Origin: Chryseobacterium caseinilyticum | GTDB lineage: Bacteria > Bacteroidota > Bacteroidia > Flavobacteriales > Weeksellaceae | Direction of reading: 5' to 3' | NCBI RefSeq assembly: GCF_014837145.1 | Contig: NZ_JACYFS010000003.1 | Coordinates: 364,506 to 428,505 of the forward strand | Length of the DNA stretch: 64,000 bases | Shown: positions 24,425 through 33,199 of the stretch, piece after piece | How the letters are laid out: each line of letters opens with the position of its first letter | How positions within the stretch are numbered: the first letter of the stretch is position 1 | The notes under the pieces: model-generated | Database searches by the model: none | Seen by the model: the letters and a program-made list of their open reading frames with translations, nothing else | What the model was told of the DNA's origin: nothing | Made by a program: the position numbers and the translations under genes

Positions 24425-26893
24425 ATGAAAACTAGAGTTTTAGAGCTTTTAATTGAGCCCAAAAATATTCAGAATGATGATCTTCAGATTCTGAGAGATC
24501 AGATACAGGAATTTCCGTATCTTCAAAATGTGCGTGCTCTACATCTGTATGGTGTACACCTTTATGAACCGGAAAATTATCAGAAAGAACTTTCTAAAAC
24601 TGCTGCCTACACTACAGATAAGAAAAATCTGTACCATCTCATCAACGGTAATTTGGAAACAAAAAAGGCAGATATTCCTTTGTCAAAAGTTTCTCAGATT
24701 ACTGAAAATAAAAAAGCCTATCCCGCTTACGCTCCGAAAAACGGAGGCTTCCCGCTGAAACGTCCCGAAGAAAAGCAAGAGGTAAATACTGAAGAATCAC
24801 CATACACCGCTGTACAGCCACAGCCGGAAGTTTCAAACCAGCCGGTAGAAGTGGAAGGCCAGAGAAACAGAATTCTTTTCGAAGGTGAAGAAAACTTTCT
24901 CAACGAAGAAAATACACTGAAAATTGATCTCGAATCCAGCATGGAATCAGGAAATTTGGTAACAGAAAAACTCGATGCTTCTCAGGCTTCATATCAGCCT
25001 GGTGAAGTGATATTCGAAGAAAAGCCAAATACTGAAGAAGTAGCTAAAACTGATGATCACCTTAGTTCTGAGATTAAAGAAAACGAATCAGGTTCAGAAT
25101 CAAAAGAAAATGTAGCTGATGTGGATGAATCTGAAATTGAAAAGCTTGAAATTCCTAATGCAGAATCAGTAAAAGGTGAGGCTGAGGAAACGAAAATCAA
25201 TTTTAATCAGTCTGAAATAAAAGTTTCACCGGAAGATAATTTTGAAAAGGCAGGTGAAATTGTTGCGGAAGAAAAAGCGGTTAGTTTTCAGGAAATTATA
25301 CCTTTAGAAACTGAAAATAAGGAAGAGAAAACTATTTCTCAAGATCAGCTTAATACCAAAACAGAATTCAGTTCTGAAACAAATGTTTCTGATGATAAAA
25401 TTGAAACTGATGCCAATAAATCAGAAGTAGAAAATCATGAAATGGGTGATGTGGAAGAAAAAGCGGATGAGGTTGGAGAAACGGAAATTAATTTTAATCA
25501 GTCTGAAATCAGAGTTTCACCTGACAGTAATTTAGAGGAAGCTGTGGAAGTTATCGCGGAAGATAAAGCGATAAGTTTTCAGGAAATAGCACCTTTACAG
25601 ACTGAAATTAAAGAGAACGTTGAAGAAGCGGAAAAGGTTTCTCAGGATGAGGTTCAGAATCAGACCGATTTTAGTTCTGAAACGATTATTTCTGAAGATA
25701 AAATTGAATCTGATGATGAAAAACAAAAGGTCGAAGATGATTCTCAGTTGAGTTTTCACGGAACCGAATCTTTCCTTCCTGAAGTTAAAATGGAAGCAAA
25801 AACTACCGTACAGCAGGAAATCCCGGCACAGAATACACCTTCAAAAAATAAATATGAAGAGGAAATGCGCCGCCTGATTGAGCAGGTGGAGCTGAAAATG
25901 AAGGAAGCTAAAAAAGATGTACCGAAGGACGAAAAAGCGACTGAAAAAGAACAGGAAACTGTAAATTCTGAAATCAGCTTTGCGGAAACACAGTCTTTTG
26001 ATGTTGCAGCTCAGTCACCGGAAGTTGTTGAAAATGAGGAAGAAAAGAAATTAAATGAAGACAAAATTTCGATGGATGATGAAGGAATTTCTGCTCAGAC
26101 AGAAACGGATTCTCAGTCATCTGAAACAGAAACTGAGTCCGAAACTGTACCTTCAACTTCCTGGAAACCAATGTCCTTCGAGGTAAATACTCTGGATTAC
26201 TCTATCGGAAGAAAGACTGAAGATGTTGAACAAAAACCGGCTGAAAAACCAGAGCTTTCCGTAGAAGAAAAGGCACCTGATGCTGTTCATGCCGAAGAAA
26301 AACAGGAAGTTAATACCGAAAATAAAGAGCAAGCGGAAACCGAAGAAGTTTCAGAAAATGCTGAGGAAAATGTAGAAGATGAAAAAAGTGCTCCGGCTTT
26401 TAACGTTTCTTTTTTTGGGAGTGATATCTCATCATTCATCAAATCAAATCAAAAAAGCGAAGAGGAAGCCCAGCCGGAAATTACGCCTGAACCTTCTCCT
26501 CAGCCAAAAGCCAAACCGGATCAACGCGAGATTCCTTCTATTTTAGACAGCAACGTTCCTGGTTTTATCAATACCTGGCAAAGCTGGCTGAAAATTGACA
26601 GGACAGCAGAAGTAGAAAAGGAAAAAATTGAAATCAAGGAAAAAGCAATCGAAGCTTTCATTGAAAATAATCCTAAAATCAGTCAGCTGAAAGACGAAAG
26701 CAGTTTTGTGATAAAAGAACGCAACGACGATATTTCACACCTGATGACAGAGACACTGGCAAAGCTTTATACTGAGCAGAAGCTCTACTCAAAAGCGATT
26801 CAGGCATACCAGATTTTAATTGGAAAACATCCGGATAAAAAATCTTACTTTGAAGAAAAAATTCAGGAGGTAAAAGACACCAGAGGTAGATAG
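24425..26893 (+). CDS. Large acidic repeat protein with C-terminal TPR
   Basis: 822 residues without signal peptide. Residues about 1-80 and 740-820 are folded; the C-terminus carries a TPR-like pair (DISHLMTETLAKLYTEQ, SKAIQAYQILI). The middle 600 residues are low-complexity, very Glu/Ser-rich and probably disordered. Two successive copies of a 97-residue unit start at NFNQSEIKVSP and NFNQSEIRVSP (bases from about 25192 and 25483). This gene commonly follows lptE in Flavobacteriia. Its function is unknown; the TPR suggests protein contacts. Confidence 0.75.
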   Translation: MKTRVLELLIEPKNIQNDDLQILRDQIQEFPYLQNVRALHLYGVHLYEPENYQKELSKTAAYTTDKKNLYHLINGNLETKKADIPLSKVSQITENKKAYPAYAPKNGGFPLKRPEEKQEVNTEESPYTAVQPQPEVSNQPVEVEGQRNRILFEGEENFLNEENTLKIDLESSMESGNLVTEKLDASQASYQPGEVIFEEKPNTEEVAKTDDHLSSEIKENESGSESKENVADVDESEIEKLEIPNAESVKGEAEETKINFNQSEIKVSPEDNFEKAGEIVAEEKAVSFQEIIPLETENKEEKTISQDQLNTKTEFSSETNVSDDKIETDANKSEVENHEMGDVEEKADEVGETEINFNQSEIRVSPDSNLEEAVEVIAEDKAISFQEIAPLQTEIKENVEEAEKVSQDEVQNQTDFSSETIISEDKIESDDEKQKVEDDSQLSFHGTESFLPEVKMEAKTTVQQEIPAQNTPSKNKYEEEMRRLIEQVELKMKEAKKDVPKDEKATEKEQETVNSEISFAETQSFDVAAQSPEVVENEEEKKLNEDKISMDDEGISAQTETDSQSSETETESETVPSTSWKPMSFEVNTLDYSIGRKTEDVEQKPAEKPELSVEEKAPDAVHAEEKQEVNTENKEQAETEEVSENAEENVEDEKSAPAFNVSFFGSDISSFIKSNQKSEEEAQPEITPEPSPQPKAKPDQREIPSILDSNVPGFINTWQSWLKIDRTAEVEKEKIEIKEKAIEAFIENNPKISQLKDESSFVIKERNDDISHLMTETLAKLYTEQKLYSKAIQAYQILIGKHPDKKSYFEEKIQEVKDTRGR

Positions 26894-26902
26894 TAAAAGC
26901 AA

Positions 26903-26932
26903 AAACAGATCATTTCCGATCTGTTTTTTTAT
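26903..26932 (+). terminator. Terminator of the lptE operon
   Basis: AACAGATC, loop ATTTCC, GATCTGTT, then a T run. A perfect eight-pair stem ten bases after the stop codon. Confidence 0.85.
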
Positions 26933-26939
26933 TTCGTTT

Positions 26940-27242
26940 TAGTAGATTGAATATATCAAATAAAATCTTAACCATTCGCCATTTATTATAGTGGTATTTA
27001 CGTGTTGTTTTGAGTGACATAGGAAACAGCGGCGTTAAGAAATTTCGAATAATTTTCGTTAAGAAATCTCCACTGTTTGAGTGGCGGCAAAAATATTTTT
27101 TCATAACCAAAAACGTGTTTCCGCCCGAGTTTTGGAGATTTTAGGAAATTTTTCGAAATTTTAGCCAAAGTTTCCAAGTCTTGAACTTTTGGTTCTTTTG
27201 TTTTAAGACAAAAGAACAAATAATCAGAATAAATTTGAAATA
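26940..27242. repeat. Gene-free stretch with a dispersed-type repeat and inverted repeat
   Basis: I see no convincing gene in these 300 bases. A 73-codon minus-strand frame (27219-26998, including SKFLNAAVSYV) looks like the translation of a repeat rather than a protein. At 27192-27217 there is a perfect inverted repeat GTTCTTTTGT / ACAAAAGAAC with a six-base centre. The style matches intergenic repeats of Chryseobacterium-like genomes, but only a genome search could show copy number. Confidence 0.45.
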
Positions 27243-27250
27243 TTAGAAAT

Positions 27251-27856
27251 TTAATTTCTCAATTTTTGGCGACGGGCCAAAAACTTTTTTATCAGTTTTT
27301 TTCCTCCGATTATAATCAGGATAATTATAATAATACTTAAAATAAAAGCGATAACAGGTGCAAGCATCGAAACAACCGTCATAAATCCTGCGCCTGCAGT
27401 TTCGGTACTTCCTACAATAAAATTTCCGGTTCCGCCTGTAGTGGCTGTGGAAGCCGCACGTAATCCTGCAAAGCCTGAGCTGATGGTTGCTGCCGTCCCT
27501 CCTCCCGCAATAATAGCCAGTGCCCACTGCGGAAAAGTCCCGAGATCTGCAAACTGACTCGCGAACAAAACCGAGCCGGCCACCGTAGAAAGCGGTATGG
27601 CCACGGAATCCAGCAAGTGATCTACAAAAGGAATGTAGTAGGCGAGAATTTCTGCAACAGTGGCAATTCCGGTCATAATTAATGTGGGAAGACCTGCGAG
27701 CCATTCAAAGTTTTCGCTCATCGGGATCCAGCCAAGATAGGAAGAAAGGCTTACTGCAAACAAAGGCAGAAAAACCCTGAAACCGGTTGCAGCAGCGAGA
27801 CCAATGCCAAAAAAGGCACTCACGATATATGGAAAGTAGGGAATATTGTCAAGCAT
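27251..27856 (-). CDS. DUF4126 integral membrane protein
   Basis: 201 residues with about five transmembrane segments and Gly/Ala-rich helices (GIGLAAATGFRVFLPLF near the N-terminus, AIIAGGGTAATISSGFAGLRA in the middle), which fit the DUF4126 family, ending in a basic tail KKLIKKFLARRQK. The Ala/Gly pattern suggests tight helix packing, as in a channel or carrier, but no function is known. It stands alone before the rnpA operon on the same strand. Confidence 0.85.
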   Translation of the reverse strand: MLDNIPYFPYIVSAFFGIGLAAATGFRVFLPLFAVSLSSYLGWIPMSENFEWLAGLPTLIMTGIATVAEILAYYIPFVDHLLDSVAIPLSTVAGSVLFASQFADLGTFPQWALAIIAGGGTAATISSGFAGLRAASTATTGGTGNFIVGSTETAGAGFMTVVSMLAPVIAFILSIIIIILIIIGGKKLIKKFLARRQKLRN

Positions 27857-27931
27857 TTTATTTTCAGATTTGTGAAGTTTAAATTTAATGAAATTTTAGA
27901 TGCTTACTCTGAAAATCTTTTGCAGAAAGAT

Positions 27932-28309
27932 TTATTTCTTACGCTGAGCCTGACACAGTTTTATAAACTGTTCTTCAACTTCTCTGTATCCCACAGCTTT
28001 TTCTGAAGATGCCCAAAAAAGCATAGCGTGGGATAAATCTCCAAAAGCTTCTTTATACAGATCTTTGTTTAAACGGAAACATTCCCGCAGAAGTCTTTTG
28101 AAACGGTTCCTGTCAACGGCTTTTTTAAAGTATCGCTTTGATACAGAAACTCCGAATTTCAGTTCAGAGATCGGTTGGGTCTCTTTATTTTTCAGAATAA
28201 TGATTCGTAAATTACCATAAGTCCGCCATTTTCCCTTTTCAAAAAGTAAACTGATGTCGTTTTTCCCTTTCAGCTTCTCAGCGGCCGGATATTTAAAGTT
28301 ATTCATCAC
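27932..28309 (-). CDS. rnpA: Ribonuclease P protein component
   Basis: 125 residues, basic. The RNase P signature is present as KRYFKKAVDRNRFKRLLRE (RNR motif) with a preceding FGVSVSKR strand. It is the protein cofactor that helps the RNA subunit cut tRNA 5' leaders. The gene overlaps the end of tcdA by about 11 bases. It is not next to rpmH and dnaA as in many bacteria; the RNA subunit gene is not in this window. A second ATG one codon later is equally possible. Confidence 0.93.
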   Translation of the reverse strand: MMNNFKYPAAEKLKGKNDISLLFEKGKWRTYGNLRIIILKNKETQPISELKFGVSVSKRYFKKAVDRNRFKRLLRECFRLNKDLYKEAFGDLSHAMLFWASSEKAVGYREVEEQFIKLCQAQRKK

Positions 28310-29039
28310 CGGAATCTGTCTTTTTAACCAGATGATTAATTACTTCTGAAGCGGCGTAAAGCCCAAAAATGGCAGGCATAAAGCTGATGGTTCCGTAGAA
28401 TGATCTTTTATAGTTGCTGCCGTCAGTCATTTTTAAGCTGTCTTCATCCTGTATGTCGTCAGCAAAAACGCAGCGTACTCCTTTGTCAATTTTTACTTTT
28501 TTCAGTCTCTTTCTGATCTGTCTTGCAAGATGACAGTGCTGGGTTTTGCTGATGTCACGCACCATAACTTTGGAAGGATCAGATTTTCCTCCCGCTCCCA
28601 TACAGCTTACTACTTTTATTTTTCTGCGTTTCGCGGCAATAATTAAAGCGAGTTTTGGTGTGATGCTGTCGATGCAGTCTAAAACGTAGTCGAAATTTTT
28701 TCCGTCAAAAACTTCGTCCATACGGTCAGGATTCAGGAATTCGTTTATCCGGATAAGATTAAGTTTAGGATTGATGTCTAAAAGTCTGTCGCCTACAATT
28801 TCTACTTTATGTTTTCCGATGGTAGAATGCAGCGCAGGTAACTGTCTGTTGATATTGGTAATATCTACGGTGTCGCCGTCTACGATTGTCATATTTCCCA
28901 CACCGGCTCTGGCCAGAAATTCTGCTGCAAAAGATCCTACACCGCCAAGTCCTACAACCAAAACGTTGGAATTATGAAGATTTTCCAAACCTGTTTCTTT
29001 GATGAGAAGTTCTGTTCTTTCAAGCCAGTTTTTATCCAT
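28299..29039 (-). CDS. tcdA: tRNA threonylcarbamoyladenosine dehydratase TcdA
   Basis: 246 residues, an E1/ThiF-like ATP-dependent enzyme that cyclises t6A37 to ct6A in tRNAs. Seen: nucleotide-binding GLGGVGS (30-36), the DGDTVDITNINRQ loop, and CMGAGGKSDPSKV with the family Cys. It overlaps both rnpA downstream and the TatD-type gene upstream (by eight bases), so the three form a tightly packed operon that joins tRNA modification and tRNA processing. Confidence 0.93.
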   Translation of the reverse strand: MDKNWLERTELLIKETGLENLHNSNVLVVGLGGVGSFAAEFLARAGVGNMTIVDGDTVDITNINRQLPALHSTIGKHKVEIVGDRLLDINPKLNLIRINEFLNPDRMDEVFDGKNFDYVLDCIDSITPKLALIIAAKRRKIKVVSCMGAGGKSDPSKVMVRDISKTQHCHLARQIRKRLKKVKIDKGVRCVFADDIQDEDSLKMTDGSNYKRSFYGTISFMPAIFGLYAASEVINHLVKKTDSGDE

Positions 29040-29664
29040 TTTTTATCGTTTCTAAATTAACAAAGATTTGATCCTGAAGATTTTTTGTCGATATATTCTT
29101 TATTTCCGAAACTTTGTGATACAGTTCTTCAATACTGAAATCTGCATCATCAGTTTCTAAAAACAGTCTATCTAAAGGAGCGTTTTTTAAAGTATTTTGC
29201 AAAGATAGATTATACAAAACTGCTTTTCCAAAACTCAGGTAAAAATTATTCGACAGAAGGCTGTCTGCAACGGACTGTTTCTTATTAAAACCATGCAGAA
29301 TCATCGGAAATTCAGATTTTTTTCTGAAAGGAATCAGTTCAGAGAATCTTTTGACGCAGTGAATGATTAAAGGTTTTTTTAATTCATTGGCGATGTTAAT
29401 CTGTTCCAGAAAAACTTTATTCTGAACTTCAGCAGTCGCCGAAACCATCGGGTCTAAACCGCATTCACCTATGGCAAAGCAGTTTTCATTTATACTTTCT
29501 TTCAGCCATTCAATTTGCAGGCTTAATTTATTTTCATCAATATCCTTCGGATGAATTCCGGCAGAGAAAGGCATTTCCGGAACTGCCTGAAACAGCTCAA
29601 GATTATAAATTCCGTTGGCAAAATTTTGTTTATGATGATGAAAATCGAAGTAAGACATATTCAA
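29032..29664 (-). CDS. TatD-family metal-dependent hydrolase
   Basis: 210 residues, shorter than E. coli TatD (260). The N-terminal metal motif is FDFHHH rather than the standard DTHCH, the Glu ligand is in IGECGLD, a His lies in LIIHCVKR, another in ILHGFNK, and the final Asp in LETDDAD. The family has DNase or exonuclease activity. The altered first motif and short length are typical of a Bacteroidota subgroup, so activity should not be assumed. It is first in the operon with tcdA and rnpA. Confidence 0.85.
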   Translation of the reverse strand: MNMSYFDFHHHKQNFANGIYNLELFQAVPEMPFSAGIHPKDIDENKLSLQIEWLKESINENCFAIGECGLDPMVSATAEVQNKVFLEQINIANELKKPLIIHCVKRFSELIPFRKKSEFPMILHGFNKKQSVADSLLSNNFYLSFGKAVLYNLSLQNTLKNAPLDRLFLETDDADFSIEELYHKVSEIKNISTKNLQDQIFVNLETIKNG

Positions 29665-29752
29665 AAATAATCAAATTTATGTTTTAAATTATCAAACGGC
29701 TGTTTATGGATTTTGTTAAAAATTTCATAACTTTAAGGCAAAGTCAGTTTCT

Positions 29753-30382
29753 ATGAAGAAAAAGTTTACGGAAAAACAGATCCATATTTTAGATATTGCT
29801 GAAGAACTTATTGCCAGAAAGGGATATGAAGGCACTTCTGTAAGGGATATTTGCTCTAAAGCGAATATCAATGTTGCGATGATTTCGTATTACTTTGGCT
29901 CCAAAGAAAAAATGATGTCATATCTCTATCAGTACAGAGTTTTGAAGACGAGAGAGAATTTTTCAGAATTTGCAGATACGATCAAAGATGGCAAGCCTGA
30001 AATGCAGATGAAGGAAATGGTAAAGTTTATCATCTCTCAACTTTTTAAGTATAATTATTTTCACGGCTTCGTTACTCAGGAGCTAAGACATTCTGATCAG
30101 GTGAAGAATGAACTTCTGGACTGCTATCAGCTGTTTGTTAGAAAAATTGACGAAGTGACAAAAAAAGGGGTTGCCTCGGGTGTTTTTACTTTTACTCCAA
30201 AACCTGAAGATCTTCTCACCGTGATTATCGGAGCTACACTATTTGTAATCAGAAATAAAAATTTCTACGAGCTCTATGTTCCACACAAAGATTCTGATTC
30301 TTACGACAAAGAAGCTGAAAAAAAGGTAAGAGTGAATACATTAATGTCGGTTTTTGCTATTTTAGGATACGCTACAGACTAA
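29753..30382 (+). CDS. TetR-family transcriptional regulator
   Basis: 209 residues. The N-terminal HTH is typical (GYEGTSVRDICSKANINVAMISYYFGSKEKMMSY abbreviated here to its core TSVRDICSKANINVAMISYY); the C-terminal ligand domain is not diagnostic. It sits alone between the divergent tatD operon and bamD and may regulate either or itself. The ligand is unknown. Confidence 0.88.
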   Translation: MKKKFTEKQIHILDIAEELIARKGYEGTSVRDICSKANINVAMISYYFGSKEKMMSYLYQYRVLKTRENFSEFADTIKDGKPEMQMKEMVKFIISQLFKYNYFHGFVTQELRHSDQVKNELLDCYQLFVRKIDEVTKKGVASGVFTFTPKPEDLLTVIIGATLFVIRNKNFYELYVPHKDSDSYDKEAEKKVRVNTLMSVFAILGYATD

Positions 30383-30429
30383 TTTTACGTTAAATAATCA
30401 TAAAAAAAAGTCTTTTGCAAAAAAAGTTT

Positions 30430-30437
30430 TATTTTTG
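30430..30437 (+). promoter_or_regulatory. Promoter -7 box for bamD
   Basis: TATTTTTG followed by CA, 44 bases before the bamD ATG. No TTG at the standard spacing. Confidence 0.5.
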
Positions 30438-30480
30438 CAAATTAAAAGTTCGGAAAAATACCGAATCTGTTGAATTCCTT

Positions 30481-31476
30481 ATGAAAAAGTATATTTTAGG
30501 TATTTTCGCTGTAGCGGTACTTGCTGCCTGTAAAAGCACTCAGCAAAAAGCATTAACCAGTGCGGATAAAACGTTTATCCTGAAAACTGCCAACGAAAAT
30601 TTTGCTAAAAAGAAATGGAAGAATGCATTGGCATTATACGATAGACTTCCCAATCTTGTTGCAGGTACAGATGATGCACCGAATGTGGTTTTCAATTCGG
30701 CGTATGCCAATTATTATGATAAAAATTATAAACTGGCAGGTCATCAGTTTAAAAATTTCTCAGTAAGCTTTCCGCAGGATCCAAGAAAAGAAGAGGCTGC
30801 GTATATGTCTGCATTGTGCTACTACAACGGATCGATGGATTACAACTTGGATCAGTCGAGTACAGAACTGGCAATTAACGAACTTCAGGATTTCTTAACC
30901 AACCATCCGGATTCTGAAAGAGGCAAAAACATCAACACAATGATTGATGAGCTTACTTACAAACTTGAGTTTAAAGCTTTCGAAAATGCAAAACACTACT
31001 ACAAAATGGGAGATTACAAATCTACCGGTGTGGCATTTGAAAATGTTTTGGAAGATTTCCCAAGTACAAAACTCCGTCCGAAAATCTATGATTATATGAT
31101 GAATGCACGCTATTCTTTGGCAATGGGTTCTAATTATAATCTGAAAGACGAGCGTATTGAAAGTGCTTTGGCTTTTACAAGACAGGTTGAAAAAGAACTT
31201 CCGAATACAGAATACGCTAAAACCGCGGTTGATTTAAGAGGTAAATTGGAAAGAGAAAAGAAAAATTTCGTTGTAGTAAAGAAGGAGAATGATGAGAGAA
31301 TCGCATTGCTGAACGAAAGACAGAAAAGAATTGCAGATCAGGAAGCGAAAAAGATAAAAACTGAAGAGCAGATGAAAGATCAGATGGAAAACGAAAAGCA
31401 GGCAAACCAAATGAGAAGAGACAGTGCAGTGTTGCAGACACCTCCTCCCGCAGCTACTTTCAAAATCCAAAGATAA
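30481..31476 (+). CDS. bamD: BamD, outer-membrane assembly lipoprotein
   Basis: 331 residues from the ATG at 30481; the frame extends to 30415, but this start gives a proper lipoprotein signal with lipobox VLAACKS (Cys17). TPR-like helices follow (NENFAKKKWKNALALYDRL, AGHQFKNFSVSFPQDPRKEEAAY, ELQDFLTNHPDSERG). The Lys/Glu-rich tail ends in a Pro-rich stretch. BamD works with BamA in inserting outer-membrane barrels. The order bamD-rpoZ-coaBC-DUF4835-recN is conserved in Flavobacteriia. Confidence 0.92.
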   Translation: MKKYILGIFAVAVLAACKSTQQKALTSADKTFILKTANENFAKKKWKNALALYDRLPNLVAGTDDAPNVVFNSAYANYYDKNYKLAGHQFKNFSVSFPQDPRKEEAAYMSALCYYNGSMDYNLDQSSTELAINELQDFLTNHPDSERGKNINTMIDELTYKLEFKAFENAKHYYKMGDYKSTGVAFENVLEDFPSTKLRPKIYDYMMNARYSLAMGSNYNLKDERIESALAFTRQVEKELPNTEYAKTAVDLRGKLEREKKNFVVVKKENDERIALLNERQKRIADQEAKKIKTEEQMKDQMENEKQANQMRRDSAVLQTPPPAATFKIQR

Positions 31477-31488
31477 GTCGTACATTTG
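31459..31488 (+). promoter_or_regulatory. Promoter before rpoZ
   Basis: TTC (31459-31461), 19-base spacer, TACATTTG (31481-31488), 30 bases before the rpoZ start, allowing expression separate from bamD. Confidence 0.55.
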
Positions 31489-31518
31489 CCATCTTAAAAA
31501 TAAATTAATTTTCTCAAA

Positions 31519-31842
31519 ATGAGCGTAAAAGATACAAAAGCAGAAGTAAATACTATTACTTACAACAAAGATAAGATTGAAGAAAAAGTAGGATCAATCT
31601 ACGAGGCGATTGTTATCATGGGCAAAAGAGCAGAGCAGATCAATGCAGAAATCCGTACAGAACTTCACAATAAGCTGGACGAATTTGCGGTGCACAATTC
31701 TACTCTGGAAGAAGTTTTCGAAAACAGAGAGCAGATTGAGATCTCTAAGCATTACGAAAAACTTCCAAAACCAACTTCAATTGCAATTGAAGAATGGTTA
31801 AACGGAGACGTTTACTTCAGAAAAACTGAAGAAAGAAAGTAA
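31519..31842 (+). CDS. rpoZ: RNA polymerase omega subunit (Bacteroidota form)
   Basis: 107 residues. The conserved core is seen as GSIYEAIVIMGKRAEQIN, the counterpart of the ALV..RA.QI motif in omega, followed by a charged tail. Omega helps assemble and stabilise RNA polymerase. The Bacteroidota form has a short extra N-terminus. It has its own promoter and a terminator-like hairpin behind it. Confidence 0.9.
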   Translation: MSVKDTKAEVNTITYNKDKIEEKVGSIYEAIVIMGKRAEQINAEIRTELHNKLDEFAVHNSTLEEVFENREQIEISKHYEKLPKPTSIAIEEWLNGDVYFRKTEERK

Positions 31843-31865
31843 TATTATGTGTTTTTTATAAACAG

Positions 31866-31900
31866 AGGTCATAGAAGAATTTTTCTTTTATGACCTTTGT
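31866..31900 (+). terminator. Terminator after rpoZ
   Basis: AGGTCATA, GAAGAA, loop, TTCTTT, TATGACCT, then TTTG. A long stem but a short T run, so moderate. Confidence 0.55.
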
Positions 31901-31959
31901 TGTTTACACCACTGTCGTTCACCAAAAAATAAGTATTTTAGTACTTTAAAAATATTTTA

Positions 31960-33162
31960 ATGGCAATCTCAGGGAAAAAGATCCTACTTGCAGTTTCCGG
32001 CGGCATCGCAGCTTACAAAATCCATTTTTTGATTCGGGATTTGATGAAAAAAGGAGCAGATGTACAGGTCATTATGACGGCTGATGCAGAACAGTTTGTC
32101 ACCAAGCTCAGTCTTTCAGTTTTATCTAAAAAGCCTGTTTACAGCGATTTTTATGGCGAAAACGGATCGTGGAACAGCCATGTAGATTTGGGACTTTGGG
32201 CAGACTTAATGATAGTTGCACCCTGCACGGCGAATACTTTAGCTAAAATGGTTAACGGAATTTGCGATAATCTTGTGATTGCAACTTATATGTCGGCAAA
32301 GTGCCCTGTTGTTATCGCACCAGCGATGGATCTGGATATGTATAAACATCCGTCATCAAAGAGAAATCTTGATCTTGCAGAAAGTTTTGGTCACATCATT
32401 ATTCCTGCAGAAAGTGGCGAATTAGCGAGCGGATTGGTAGGTCAGGGAAGAATGGCCGAACCTGAAACGATCGCAAGAATTGCTGAAGAATTTTTTAATT
32501 TAAATCAAAATAAATCATTGGCAGGCAAAACTGTTTTGATTACAGCGGGGCCAACCTATGAAGCCATCGATCCTGTAAGGTTTATAGGAAATCATTCCTC
32601 AGGAAAAATGGGATATTCTCTGGCTGATGAAGCAGCAAAGCGTGGCGCAAAAGTAATTCTGGTTTCCGGACCGAGTTCTGAAAAAGTTTCAAATAAAAAT
32701 ATTGAAATCCACAAAGTGACTTCGGCAAAAGAAATGTTCGATAAGGTTTTTGAATTTTATGATACCGTTGATATCGGCATCGCAAGTGCTGCCGTCGCAG
32801 ACTACACGCCAAAAGTGGTAGCTTCAGAAAAAATTAAGAAAAATGACGAAAGTTTTACAATTGAATTAATCAAAAATCCCGATATTCTCAAAACAATGGG
32901 TGAGCAGAAAAAACATCAGTTTTTAGTAGGTTTTGCTTTGGAAACTCAAAATGAAGAAGAAAATGCAATTGGGAAACTTCACAAGAAAAATCTTGATATG
33001 ATTGTTTTGAATTCTCTTCGCGATGCGGGTGCTGGATTTAAAAATGACACCAATAAAATCAGAATTTTCACCAATACTAAAAAGGTTGAATTTGATCTGA
33101 AATCGAAAGACTCTGTTGCAATTGATATTCTCGACTTCATTGAGAATCAATATTTAAAATAA
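31960..33162 (+). CDS. coaBC: CoaBC, phosphopantothenoylcysteine decarboxylase/synthetase
   Basis: 400 residues. The N-terminal flavoprotein (CoaC, about 1-185) has the GGIAAYK start, the active-site His (SHVDLGLWAD), APCTANTLAK and PAMDLDMY. The C-terminal CoaB half begins GKTVLITAGPTYEAIDPVRF and has NHSSGKMG. Together they make 4'-phosphopantetheine from phosphopantothenate and cysteine for coenzyme A. The order with bamD, rpoZ and recN is typical. Confidence 0.95.
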   Translation: MAISGKKILLAVSGGIAAYKIHFLIRDLMKKGADVQVIMTADAEQFVTKLSLSVLSKKPVYSDFYGENGSWNSHVDLGLWADLMIVAPCTANTLAKMVNGICDNLVIATYMSAKCPVVIAPAMDLDMYKHPSSKRNLDLAESFGHIIIPAESGELASGLVGQGRMAEPETIARIAEEFFNLNQNKSLAGKTVLITAGPTYEAIDPVRFIGNHSSGKMGYSLADEAAKRGAKVILVSGPSSEKVSNKNIEIHKVTSAKEMFDKVFEFYDTVDIGIASAAVADYTPKVVASEKIKKNDESFTIELIKNPDILKTMGEQKKHQFLVGFALETQNEEENAIGKLHKKNLDMIVLNSLRDAGAGFKNDTNKIRIFTNTKKVEFDLKSKDSVAIDILDFIENQYLK

Positions 33163-33199
33163 ATTTAATAAATTTCCGTTCTCAATTTTACTATTAGAA

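Noticed and set aside
27243..27704. A 153-codon minus-strand frame
   Set aside because: It is the DUF4126 gene read in the wrong frame, with Arg/Tyr/Cys-rich nonsense composition.
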